Below, in pieces: positions 13,161 to 24,251 of a stretch of DNA of 64,000 nucleotides. Made by a program: the position numbers and the translations under genes. Position 1 is the first letter of the stretch, and each line of letters begins with the position of its first letter. A model generated the notes under the pieces. It had not been told where the DNA came from, did no database searches, and saw nothing but the letters and a program-made list of their open reading frames with translations. The stretch comes from Nymphaea colorata. Taxonomy: Eukaryota; Streptophyta; Magnoliopsida; Nymphaeales; Nymphaeaceae. The stretch is taken from positions 9,765,205 through 9,829,204 of the forward strand of contig NC_045138.2 of the NCBI RefSeq assembly GCF_008831285.2, in the 5' to 3' direction.

Positions 13161-14287
13161 TAAACTTTTATATGATAATTCCTTTTGAGCATATTCCTCA
13201 TCTATGTTAGGTTGTGCAACCAAGTTAAAATTGTTTGCTGATACGTGATCACGTTAAGCATTGTGTGAAAGATGAGCTGAGATGAAATAAACAAGAATTA
13301 TGGACACTTACCCGTAAGCAAGATAGGTTTTGTATGTTGAGATGTTAATGTATCTTAAAAGCTGTGCATTAATGGCATTTTGCATGTGTATGTTAAAACA
13401 TCACATTGATTAAATCAAGATGCGGTCTTATGTTATAGATCATAAGACCAACATGATCTTAGAAAATCATGCATACCTGGTAATCAGATCTGAGGGCTCA
13501 GATTATCTTAGTTAGACTGAAAGAGATTCTTTGAGAACTCGAGTTGACTCTCTGAGAGAGATAGGACTTTTGGTGATTTGTAGGGAAAAAAATTAATTAT
13601 TCAGTGCATACACAAATATCATAATGGTGAGACAATTTTGCCATAGTGTATGATACTACCACATATGCTATCACTATCCAACAAAGTCAACCATATATGG
13701 GAAATGAAGGATGATCCCTACTCCATTGTGTGAGTCCCATGGATACTGAATTTAATATTCACATATGTATCCATTTTTTTGCTATTATGGACTCTATTTT
13801 TTGCAATTATGAATTAGTGGTGCTCTTTTAGTGTGCTTCATGAAGACTATGAATTATCTAAGAGAACAGATCGTTTTAATTTAATAAATACATGTAGGAG
13901 AGGAAGATCATTTATCATTTCACACATGCTTATTATTTATTGTCAGCACATTGAATCATTGACGGAATGTGTTCACTAGTAAATAAATAAATGTAGTAAC
14001 AGGCCTCAGTCTAACATATTCAACATCATTATATGCAAAGGGGTTGAATGTGTTGAAGCTCATGAAAGTGAAATTTTATCTAGAGCATAGTGAGCCATAT
14101 AGCTAAAGTACTTTTTTTTTTTTTTTCAGGTTAAGCTACTGTGTTACACTAACCAAGACACAGTTGGTTCACATCCATGCTTATGGGTCGCACAACCGTA
14201 TCACAAGTATGTTATCCAAGGATAAGTATTTATATACTCTAAGAGTACAATAAATAGTCTAACCATCATGGACAAGTGGAAAAATAT

Positions 14288-15712
14288 TGGATTTCATATC
14301 TAGATCTGCCCATGATGATCCAAAGCAATACTGCAACTCAAATATATTTGCATAACCTCCTACATAATTCGACCACTAATGTGGTGGTTACAGAAATGGA
14401 TATACATAAACAATGTTGTTAAATGCAATGAAGCAAAGCAAAGCTAACCACTAAGCATACGAAGGGAGACAAAGCATTTCGAGGCAAAGTGAATCATAAG
14501 CTTCAGGACCAAAATCATGAAGTATCCATGAAAATAATATTAAAATTAAGAACTATTAAAATAACACGTATGTAGCTAAAGAACATCGTGAGAAAACATA
14601 TTTGTTTTTTTTTAGTTTGTTTTCTTCTTCCTAAAATGAAGGTTGACTCCAACTACCAAATATTGAGAACATTGATATTTGTGAAATCACGTTTTGAAAA
14701 GTCTTTAAATATTGATAGAACCCTAGAAACAGAGCAAACCAGGCCCACATACTGCTATTTTTAAATTAAATTAACGCAGATTCTGTAGACAGTCGGACTC
14801 AACAGGAGAGAAAATCAGAAAGTTCTGATGGGTGTTCTAGTTCATTTTTATCTACTATTTGCTAGGCCCGAACTTGCGCTACTTTGTGTTCATCAGCACT
14901 CTCACTTATTCTCTCCAGAAATAGTTTCTCATTCTGCTGGCTGTTGAGAAACAAAGAAAAGAAAAATCTCAAACAATTTGTAAAAGAAAATCAGTTGCCT
15001 ATATCTCCACGGGGTCGACTCACAAACAATCCATCGATCTTAGATGATGTTCCAATGTTAAGACATGAAAATGAAACAAGTAGCAAGCCTTGCTGAACTT
15101 CCATAGAGGCGCTAGCAGCTTGGTCGCCTGGAGAGAACTCAATGGAGAGGGGCGTCGACTAGGAGGAAGGTTGAGTGAAAAGAAGGCAAGGGTTTTTCCT
15201 TGCTGAAAACTGAAAAGGAGAGTTCGAAAGAAGGGCAGGGGCCTAGCAAGACATAAAAAGCAACATTTGTAAATTAGTGAAATACAAGGCTCCTGAAGCG
15301 TGTGCTTCAGGCACTTTGTGCGCACCACGCTGATGTGTGCGTCTCACATCATTAGGTAAAAGTGAACTTCATGGCGCCCTGACGCATTGTGGTTGCTGAT
15401 GCGCTTTGAGGCATGCGCTTCACGCCTCGAAAGTACACACTTAACAACACTGTACATAAACGGTAGAAGAAACTAGAAGAAGGTGAGTGTGAAACCAAGG
15501 AAGGGTCAGTATGAAACAGAGGAAGGATCGTTGATGCGAAAAGGGTTGTGGACATTGAAGGTTTTCCAAAAATATAGTGAAAGCCTAGTCCCCATCAAGC
15601 ACAAGAGTCAGGCGTCCATTTCATTCTTACAATCTGCTATAGAAAAACTTAAGTATGCAAGCCAACATTCATTAGGTAACATAGTTATACATTTATTTAT
15701 GTTTTTCCATCA
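14288..15712 (+). repeat. Copia-A 3' LTR, interrupted
   Basis: It begins TGGATTTCATATCTAGATC and ends TTTCCATCA, parallel to the 5' LTR. A hAT element occupies 14411-15452. Just after it, a short internal duplication (GAAACCAAGGAAGG and GAAACAGAGGAAGG) is absent from the 5' LTR. Confidence 0.8.
14411..15452. mobile_element. non-autonomous hAT-type DNA transposon
   Basis: A 1042-bp insertion sits in the Copia-A 3' LTR with an exact 8-bp duplication TACATAAA at 14403-14410 and 15453-15460. Its ends are inverted repeats: CAATGTTGTTAAATG at the left, and the reverse complement of the right end reads CAGTGTTGTTAAGTG. The 8-bp TSD and CARTGTTG ends indicate the hAT superfamily. Subterminal GAGGCG/CGCCTC-like words cluster near both ends. 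No transposase frame is present. The 5' LTR shows the empty site. Confidence 0.88.
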
Positions 15713-16880
15713 TATATGGTCGTTGATAACTGGAAACTTCTATCGTAACGGAACTGCATTGTTGTTGATGGCTGCATGGATCCTTGATAATCTCCATTTT
15801 TTAACCATTGCTTAATTACTCTCCTTTATTTGGAGTCATCACTGTAACTTTTTTTGGCTATCCGTTGATTATTTACATTTGCTGACTTTTACAGCTTTAA
15901 CCTGTTTTGCCACTCCATACTTGACAGCTTTGCTAATATCTTCATTTTTTTGCTAGTGTAGGCTGTTTCACGTTCGTCAATTTTACTAATGAAAAGAAAT
16001 ATCTGACTCCTACACGCGGAACCAAAATTGATGCCAACGTAGTGCGGGTAAAATTCAAAGTAATAGTAAGAAGGGTTCTCGAGTTGTATTTGTTCTTAAA
16101 CTCAATTCCAATTTGCTCTTGGTACGAAAAACCACTGTTGATTTTTATCAACTGATAACGTTGTAATTCAGAATCGCAATACAAAGAGGAAGATTGGTGA
16201 GGCAGTTCTCACAGGGCTGGGTTATATACCGTGAATAAGAGCAGCGAACATTTTCCGGTTCAAAATGAGTAGGATGTCAAAGTATGGTATGCTTGACTGT
16301 CGTCCAGCCATTGACACCATGTGCCCTATTACGTCGCACAATTCTCTAGGTGTAATGCTTTTCAGTATTTAGAAAAAATTGTGAAAAAACATGTTTGATT
16401 TGCCTCATTCCAACGTGTGGAGTTATGCCCATGTTGGGACTTCTAGTGGGCAGATACTATCTTTTGCTTGTGGATGATTGAATAAGAACCTCGTGAATTT
16501 ATTTGCTTTCAAGTTCCAAAGGGTTTTATAAACATTTTGAAGCTTTATGGTGTAAAAAATAAAAGCTTTGACATTCTACGATGGCATTGAATGCAATTAC
16601 AGGTTTTTTGAAAGATTTGAAAAGTACATGTTTTAGATAACCAATTCCACCTGTTCCAAACGAATGTGCGAAATAAATTTTAGGGAAAGCTTGTTATCTT
16701 AAAAATGAGTTTCTTTGCAGAAACCTTGAACACGAATCTCAGCTTGAATTATCATAAGAAGAAAATTGAATGTTTCATATCTTAGAACTTCGGACGTCTC
16801 GTTTATATGAAAATTTCAGGCATTGAACCTCAACATTTTATGTGTTTGAGAATCAAAATAACAAAGAGGGAGAGTTTGTC
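15713..16880. other. intergenic DNA, no gene seen
   Basis: AT-rich sequence with no long open frame and no recognisable termini. Confidence 0.45.
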
Positions 16881-16892
16881 CGAACAAAGAGG

Positions 16893-16893
<1 letters not shown>

Positions 16894-16926
<33 letters not shown>
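16894..16926. repeat. (GA)n microsatellite
   Basis: An uninterrupted GA dinucleotide run of about 16 units follows a GGGGG tract. Confidence 0.95.
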
Positions 16927-16929
<3 letters not shown>

Positions 16930-17056
16930 GAGATGGTTCAAGTTGAGTGGATTTAAAAAAAAGAATTGGACTCATTCTTTTTGTAGCTGCTAGTCTGACG
17001 CAATCAAATTGTTGATACGAATACATACATATATGCTCATATTTGGCAGCATTCAC

Positions 17057-18183
17057 ATTTTAAAAGCTGATTAAAAAGCTACCTATTACTGTGTAATCTT
17101 TGTTCATTGAACTATAATTTCTCTCTTCTTATAGTCATATCTAACACCAGTGGACACAGTGCCCACGTATCCCTATACTGAAACACACCAATACTCCAAC
17201 TTAAATCTGTTCCAGATCACATAAAAAACATTTTAAATGCTCTACAAGCCACGGGTCACAAGAATTTGTGAGACTTGTCTACAGACACGAGTATTTAACC
17301 TGAACGGTGTCTGTGGGAGATCATGCTTTTTCATAAAAAGTGCCACTTGTAGCCTGATGTAACCATCCCATCTTCCAGTAAAGGTACGAGAATTGCCCCC
17401 ATTTGTAGGTAAAGCATCTAGGAGACCGGGCCTTTTGCAAAGCCTGCGAATAAACTGTTTCCCCCGAGTAAATCAACATGAAATGAACATGAAAAAAACG
17501 CAAGATGAAGCATGGAGATGTGGTTGTCTTCTTAGACAAGACACCTGCAACAAGGTGCCATATGATGGCGGTCTCACAGATAGACACCACCCGTTGCCGC
17601 AGATTCTATGGAGTTCGTCTGCTGGGGTCAATTTACTAAGCAATCTTCTCTTGCTCTTACTTTCCAACAGCTGCTGGGGACATGGAAGGGAGGAAGATTA
17701 CTTGGAAAGAGGAGATCAGGGGAACTCATCTCACATTTCTTTCTGTGAATCGCGCTACTAACTGAAACAGGTTCCAGCAGTAAATTACTGGTTTGCAGAG
17801 GAGGAAACAATTCTGAAAATCAAATGCAATGGTGGGAAGATTTGTAAAAGCGGGAGTGCAGCGGGCACCTTGGGATCTTCAAAGTGCACATGTGGGACCC
17901 TTCTTTCTGTCAGTTGAAATGATCACTAGCGACTTTTCTTGTGGCTTGGGAATGCATGAAAAATATAATATCTACCTTTTCATAAAATCCCTCGAAGACG
18001 TAAGAAGAATCTACTTTAGTCACAAATAGAGGTGCTTTTGATTGGAAAGATTAAGCTTGGATTAGATACTGTTCCCTTCTCAAAAGCAGGAGATTGCCTT
18101 GCTCATTTTCCTTTGATCAGAAGTTTTTTTTACGTTCTTAATACCACTCCTCTTCTGTGTAAAGAATTTTTTTCTATACAATC
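17057..18183. other. region 3' of the expansin gene, no gene assigned
   Basis: This lies downstream of the minus-strand expansin stop. Between 17.3 and 17.8 kb both strands hold medium-length frames (89 codons at 17321-17590 minus, 122 codons at 17393-17761 plus). Composition there is less AT-rich than the surroundings. I could not match any of them to a family, and they overlap each other. Confidence 0.35.
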
Positions 18184-18851
18184 TCATAACTGTTTGCCTT
18201 CAAACGTTTGGCCAAATCGCCAATCTGCGGGGGCAACATTGTAGGATGTCACTCTTCTTCCAGAGCCGCTGGTCACCTCAAAAGACAGAGGCTCCCCAAT
18301 CAGATTTGCACTGCATTGCCAATTCTGTCCCCAGTTCCTCGCCATCTGTATCCAGCCCGTCTTTGAGCCCTTCACCTTCACTTCAACCACTTCTCCATCC
18401 AAACCGACATTTGTGATGAGCACCTGATGGTAGTAAGAGCATCCACATAGAGTGAATCTCATCCCCCCTCTCCTTTCACAACTGACCCTGCGATAAAACA
18501 AGAAAGGTTTCAATAAATGTTCGAACGGTAGAGGCAAACAGCAAGTGCCATTGTCCTTTTACATATGGATCGAGGATCAGTGCTTTTATATATAGTTGTA
18601 ACACTTGAAGTATCTACTGGCAACAATTAGAAGAGTGATTAGTGCAACCAATCAAGTGCCAGTGTTATTGAGATGAGACTCTTCACACTGTGGTGCATTA
18701 TGTACCACTTCCAAAAGCTGAACCCAACGAAGCCCAGGTTTCCTTGTTCTCCTTTTCCTCATGGCGGAAATGGAAGATCAATACTTTATTGACCAGCCAC
18801 AGAGCGGCAAACACGCACAGAACGGACCAGCCCTATGTTTCTGTTAAATAT

Positions 18852-18917
<66 letters not shown>

Positions 18918-19690
18918 AGAGTATAGGTTGCAGAAAACCAATGTTTAGGAACTAATGAACTTGGTAACTTTTGAGGCTTACCTTCTGTACTGAACAGGCA
19001 CGATGTCGGCCTTCGGTACTGCAATCTTGATGAAAGAAGGATAAGACATTTCGAAATGTTCTCTTGGAGGATTACACCAGCCACCATAATCGCTGGGCAG
19101 CCCGTAGTTTGGAGGACAGAAGTCGGTTGCAGTCACGACCACAGAGGGACTCCCCACGAGGCACCATAGGATGTGATCCACACACCTCACTTCATAGCAG
19201 GCACCACATCTCCCTCCCTTGTTAAAGAGGCTACTACTCAGTGCAGCTGTATGCTCCCCATAGCCCTTCTGGTAAACTATTCCAAAACCACACGCGCCTC
19301 CTAAAACCAACCCACATTTTGGTCAATGGAACATTATATCAAGAACCATGCATATTTCCTTCTGTGTATAAAGCTTCTACTGAATATTTGAGATGAGCAG
19401 ATAATCCCAAAGCAACAAAGATGGATGATCGAAGAAAAATGTAAAACAGTGAAGAAGCAGCCTGAAGAAATACCAATGGCTTTTGAGAATGGAGAAAAGC
19501 ACAGCTAAAAGAAAGGGGAAAATGGTACTCAGGAAGAAGAAGAAATACCAATGGCTATTGATCCATCCGCATCTTTGGAGAATGTAGCAGTAGCTAGTTT
19601 CCATTCCTCATCCACAGCCATTGTTATGCTCAAGTTTGACACAGCCATCAACAAGAACAAGCAGGCTAATGCAGTGCCGGGAAGACCCAT
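18184..19690 (-). CDS. EXPA: alpha-expansin, three exons
   Basis: Expansins loosen plant cell walls by non-enzymatic slippage at cellulose-hemicellulose contacts and are secreted. The gene model is exon 1 19549-19690, exon 2 18982-19300 and exon 3 18184-18487, with GT-AG introns of 248 and 494 nt; it gives 254 residues, the usual size. I chose the ATG at 19690 because it starts a clean signal peptide ([17 protein letters not shown]) and because ATGs further upstream add only charged residues. Joining gives IAIGGACGFG and [10 protein letters not shown], the two classic expansin junctions. The N-terminal barwin-like domain has the eight conserved cysteines, TATDFCPPN, and the alpha-type GGWCNPP insertion. 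The C-terminal CBM63 domain keeps [15 protein letters not shown] and DWRFGQTF. One oddity is that the near-invariant HFD reads HFE. Extra cysteines occur in TLCGC and WQCSA. No frame damage is visible. Confidence 0.93.
18853..18916. repeat. compound microsatellite (CT)20(CA)12 in expansin intron 2
   Basis: CT repeats run from 18853 to about 18892 and CA repeats from there to 18916. The tract lies inside the 494-nt second intron of the expansin gene, so length variation would not change the protein. Confidence 0.95.
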
Positions 19691-20200
19691 TTCCTTTCCC
19701 CGCATCCTCTGCTCTTTTTTCTCTCTTTTCAAGCTCATCCTCTCTTAACGAGGGAAAACGCCACCATCAAACTGGAAAAGAAAGCCTCCTCCGGACCTGT
19801 GCTGCTGTGCATGAAGTTGTACTACCAATGTCTCCATTTATGACATTGGCAGTGAAGAACCCCTGACGATTGCCCTGCTGTGGACACATACACTTCCTTA
19901 TTGACTTGCATGCCCCTTTGTAGATAAGAACAAACAAGAAATCAGAATAGATTCACGACAAATAATGGTCAAAGGAGTGAAAAAAACAGTTTGAACAAAG
20001 CCCTCTTTCGCTGTTTCACAGGGCAATTTTTTGGGGAGAGATTAGTCAGTTGAAGATGTGAAGGGATATTCCTGCTTTCACTGCGTTGGACTCGAGGCAG
20101 CAGGAAAGTGGTTTTTATATTTGTGGCAGACACGACTTTGAAGAGGAGGGAAGCTGCCGTGGGGCGTGAAACTTTGGCTCTTCTTTTCATGTGTACACGG
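19691..20200 (-). promoter_or_regulatory. expansin 5' flank, possible TATA box
   Basis: Upstream of the expansin ATG the minus strand has a purine/pyrimidine-skewed 5' UTR-like stretch (19691-19745). Farther up, an AAATATAAAA word lies near 20112-20121. If that is the TATA box, the leader would be about 400 nt. This is inference only; no element was confirmed. Confidence 0.25.
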
Positions 20201-22865
20201 CAATAAAGCTTGTATTGTCAATAGAAAAGGCGAAGGTGAATGAAGGCACTATACCGTTGGCTCGAAGGTCCTCCGATATCTGATTAAAACCATCAAACCT
20301 GATTGTATCATCACAGACTAGTTGAGTCGAGTTAAAGTTGGCCAGTTTCATCTTTTACTCAAAAAAACTAGAGGTTGAACTCAATCAAAGTCGAGAGGCC
20401 ACTTAATAGAACCAGTTCAAACCCGAATCAATGATATAACTCCGAGCTCGAATTCTTGTTTAACTCATTTATGTTAAACAATGTCATTTCTTTTAACTTG
20501 TTTATCTTGTTAATTCGTTTAACTCTATTAAGAGATTTAGTTGTTATTTGTTTAACTATTTTCACATTGTAATTCAATATTAATTATGTAATTGAGCCGA
20601 GCCAATATTAAAGAAGTGGAGTTTAAAAGAATCGAGTTCTTACAACTCGAATGGGCTCATTTAACATGTCTATCATACACTTGAACTCGAGAGTTTTTTT
20701 TTACTCCTTGAAAGATTGAGCATATTTTCATAAAAATTCACACTTTCCTTTATTATGTTTCTTTTAGCTTATATTCTTAGTTCTTCTTCACTGTTGTCTC
20801 GTTGTATTGACATTGGACCTATTGGCTGTTGCGTACCAAGGCCAGTCCTGGCTTAATATTAAGCCATTTTTTAATTCAATAAACATAGTAAATTAGCTAT
20901 CAATTAGTTTTTTAAATAAGAAAATAAAAAATAGATAGATACTCGAAAATATGAGGAGAATCCAACATCAAACTGACAAGGCCGGTACCAAAACTAAAAA
21001 TGCTGCTTTCTACTGCAAACCTGGAGACGGATGGTAGATACTCGAAAGCATCTCAGTGGTCATTGAATATTGCTTGAAGAGCAAGAACACCATTTTACAG
21101 GAATGGTAACAATTTGATTTGTTAAACATCCTAGATTGTTTATTAATTACTTGTTAAAATTAAAAAAAAAAAGCTTCATACCTGCAAGAAAAGGAAACCC
21201 CAGAGCAAACCGAGGTATGAAACTTAAAACATTGCTCTTAGGATTGGACTCCTCACTTTCAGCGTGGGAGAAATAACCTACTGCCTAGTGAAAGCGGAAT
21301 CCTTTTTCCTTTTTGTCCTTTTCCAAATTTTTCTTGTACGATCTACCGTTTTCCCAATCTTTCCTCTAACGTCCAGGATTGTGCTGGTGTTTGGTATGAA
21401 GCCTCTCATACACATCCATTAATATACACATCAACCAGTAGAAAACTTCTACCCACCCATTGGCAGATGGGGTTGATGCCAACGTTACTAGAACCGATGA
21501 CTTGCGTGACCTTATCAGCCATTACCAATGTGACAAACGACCTTGGGAGTTAAATGTAAAGAGAGATGAGTTGTGCATCGTACCGTACACTCCTATTGTT
21601 CAAAAAAACTAAAATCCTTGTTTTTGTTTGGCCCCTCATTGTTTCTATTTATTATTTCTTAGCGATGAGGAGGAAAAAGGAATAACAAAAAAAAAAATAC
21701 CGAAGGGAGGAGGTCGTGGTTCAAATCCGTGCATTTAAAGCCATGTGAACAATAAATTATTTTCAATGTCATTGAACACAACGAACGAAGTTCGTTGAGG
21801 CTATTAATGACCACATTAAAATTTTCTTTTACTTACTAACTTGGCAGTTTAGGATGATTACGGTATGTGACTGGCACATGATATTATGAACTTCTATATT
21901 ATCTAATTATGCTCTTCGTTCATTTTGAGATATGAGCCCCATTTTATTTGCTGGCTGGTGTGAAGTCATTTGGGGAATGATCGGCTGCCTTATCCTTAAA
22001 ACTGATTTCTCAAATTTAACATCAAAGAACAACACACCCGGCCTTACAAAACAAAAAAGAAAAATAAAAAAGAAAATAAAAAGTTGAAAAAAATGTAGAA
22101 TATTGTATGTCAGGCTATCCTAAAAAAAGGCGCAGATCTTAAGTGAGATTCTAAGGTTTAAACAAACTGGTAAAATGGTGGCCGTATAAGGTCGGAAAGA
22201 TAATCATTTTTCTATATATTTTTCAAAACTTGAGGACGTTTGATAATCGATTCTTAAGTGAAAACTAAAAAATGTCTAGATAGATAAAGGTTTGGGGGAA
22301 AACACTTTTTTATATAAATTTAAAGGATTTTTCTTAAAATGAAATCCTCAATTTGACAAAATGTTCAAATCGAAGTATACTACCTGTCACATTAAGTCTA
22401 CCCCTTCATTGCTCAAAGCTGTCAATACGCACTTGTACTTATCCATGTGCAAGGTTTTTATGGTTCTCATTCCCTTGACACGGCACAAACGAAACTTCGA
22501 TTGAAACTCGAAGCAAACGAAAGCTTCGTCGACATGTTTGAGCAACTGTGATTTAAGAAGGTAGCGATGGGTGACAAAGGTAAGCAGCAATCTCCAAGCC
22601 TGAATTAAAAATAAATGATATTAAAGAGAAGTTAAGACTTAATGGAGAGGGTCTTCAACTTGACGTTCTCTCTCTTTGATTATTTCCACTTGCTTACCAC
22701 CTACAGGCTACGGCATTTGATTTATATATGGGAAAGAAAAAAAAGGACATCAGCGAAGTCCATAACTAGTCGCAACCTTTACTTCACCTCCTAAAATTAT
22801 TGTGATCTTAAGTGGAGGATTGCTCCTTCGTCACACGGGAAAGCAAGATGGAAGAAGGAATCAGA
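20201..22865. other. intergenic DNA, no gene seen
   Basis: AT-rich. The 20.28-20.70 kb part has many CTCGA/TCGAG words (GAGCTCGAATTC, GAGCCGAGCC) of the sort found in decayed retrotransposon LTRs, but no ends could be defined. A 67-codon minus frame at 22387-22590 has no recognisable match. Confidence 0.4.
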
Positions 22866-23005
22866 CACTACAACAAAAGTGTTTGACACCGACTGTGGGT
22901 ACTTTGTCTAGACAAAGGATCTGTTTTTGGTGGACGAATGAAATCAATGACAAAAGAACACTGCTCGCAAGTTCATCACCACAAAAATTGCTCTATGTTG
23001 GAACA
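22866..23005 (+). mobile_element. CACTA-type terminus (left end)
   Basis: CACTACAACAAAAGTG at 22866 is a typical CACTA transposon end, followed by GACACCGAC-type subterminal sequence. No matching right end with a 3-bp TSD was found. It is interrupted or flanked at 23006 by a gypsy LTR end. Confidence 0.5.
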
Positions 23006-23180
23006 TGTCACGACCCAAGTTTTTTGACGCCAGATTTTTTTTTTATAATAACAAAAACAAACATTGGGTCTTACTTTGCCAAAACAAACTTGAGTAATGA
23101 CCAAAACACAACTACATCAAACACCAATAACACATCAAACACTGTTTTAAGTGACACCCTTTTTTATTTCACATAATGAT
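23006..23180 (-). mobile_element. Ty3/gypsy-type LTR, 3' end, minus orientation; far end not found
   Basis: TGTCACGACCCAAG followed by TTTTTTGACGCC and a T10 run parallels the reverse complement of the 3' end of the 8776-11884 solo LTR (TGTCACACCCCAACACTTTG, then ACACCC and a T-run). This suggests a related LTR lying in the opposite orientation and extending to the right. I could not find the other end or a GAACA TSD, so its extent is unknown. Confidence 0.5.
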
Positions 23181-24070
23181 GCTTGGACTCAAACAACTAA
23201 AATATCCATAAAGCCCAAATTCGACATAGTGTCCACCAATGTCGGTCCATCACAAACACTGAGGATGCCAATCCAGTAGTCCATTATCTCTCAAGAACAA
23301 CTGTAGAGACAGAACGAATGATCACATTCCTTTGTGTATGGTAACATCCAGACATGAATGAAATATAGTCTGACAAAATAAGTATATAATGATGTCAAAC
23401 AAATTCATATGAGAACTTCTTGGTCGGTGTCTATAAGCTATCAATTCATAATGAACCTCAGAGTTATAGCTTATTATCATGAACAAAGTATATATAACTT
23501 CCATATGTTGCAAAGTTACGACGGTGACCCATTAACAATGAACATGGCCATCATGACGAGCAGGCATCGGTCGGGTCCCCCACCCAACTCACAAGTAGCA
23601 CAAACATGTTTGCACTAGGCGATCCAAACAGATCGAGGGTAAGCTGTAGTGAAGCCTCCTCAAATATTTGAGTTTGCCGCTACAATAGCAGGGTCTAACC
23701 ACCGTCATTACCCGAAGTAGTAGATCAGCCCCTCTAGGCACCCGAGTTGAGGGACAGAAGACCTTGCTCTCCAAACAAAAGTTTAACAAAACCCCGAGCC
23801 CTTGTACCACCAAATACCCTATGGACCATCCAGTGAAGATGGAAGAGTGTGCAACCACAATGATCTCACGTTATACCACTACCTCCTGGGATAAAACAAA
23901 CCACTGGACCCGCTTGCACTCCTGTATGTTATTGTTGAAACATGGTTGATGTTTTTCTATATATTTACCTATGAAATTACCATTATGAATCATATTTTGG
24001 AGTCTACCATAAAAACACACATTGGGCACAAATCCCAATGCCATGCTAGTCTAATCTACTACCTGTCCAG

Positions 24071-24146
24071 AGAAAATTCATGAACCTTTTAAAGCACGTT
24101 TGTATAAGAGAAAATTCATGAACCTTTTAAAGCACGTTTGTATAAG
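24071..24146. repeat. perfect 38-bp tandem duplication
   Basis: The 38-bp unit starting AGAAAATTCATGAACC occurs at 24071-24108 and again at 24109-24146 without a mismatch, so the duplication is recent. Confidence 0.95.
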
Positions 24147-24232
24147 GGCAATCACAAATCACCACAATGCCCCATGTCAATGTCATTGGTATGTCTGATC
24201 GCTACCACACCCTTACGAATGCATTTACATAG

Positions 24233-24251
24233 GTATATATATATATATATT
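24233..24251. repeat. (TA)n microsatellite
   Basis: A short uninterrupted TA run inside a wider TATA/TGTA-rich stretch. Confidence 0.9.

Larger units (their letters stand above)
3138..15712 (+). mobile_element. Copia-A: old Ty1/copia retrotransposon with two nested insertions
   Basis: Two related LTR copies bracket the element, at 3138-3497 and at 14288-15712 (the second interrupted). A tRNA-Met-type primer site TGGTATCAG follows the left LTR, and a purine-rich tract (AAGTGGAAAAATA) precedes the right one. Inside, in Copia order, are remnants of gag (6.2-7.1 kb), protease and integrase (7.1-8.0 kb), reverse transcriptase (8.5-8.77 and 11.9-12.4 kb) and RNase H (12.7-13.15 kb), all full of stops and frameshifts. 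A gypsy-type solo LTR (8776-11884) splits pol and a hAT element (14411-15452) splits the 3' LTR. Removing both leaves about 8.4 kb. No matching TSD survives outside the LTRs, consistent with great age. Confidence 0.85.

Noticed and set aside
21700-21770. tRNA-like GGTTCAAATCC motif
   Set aside because: The T-arm-like word stands alone. No acceptor stem or anticodon arm could be folded around it.
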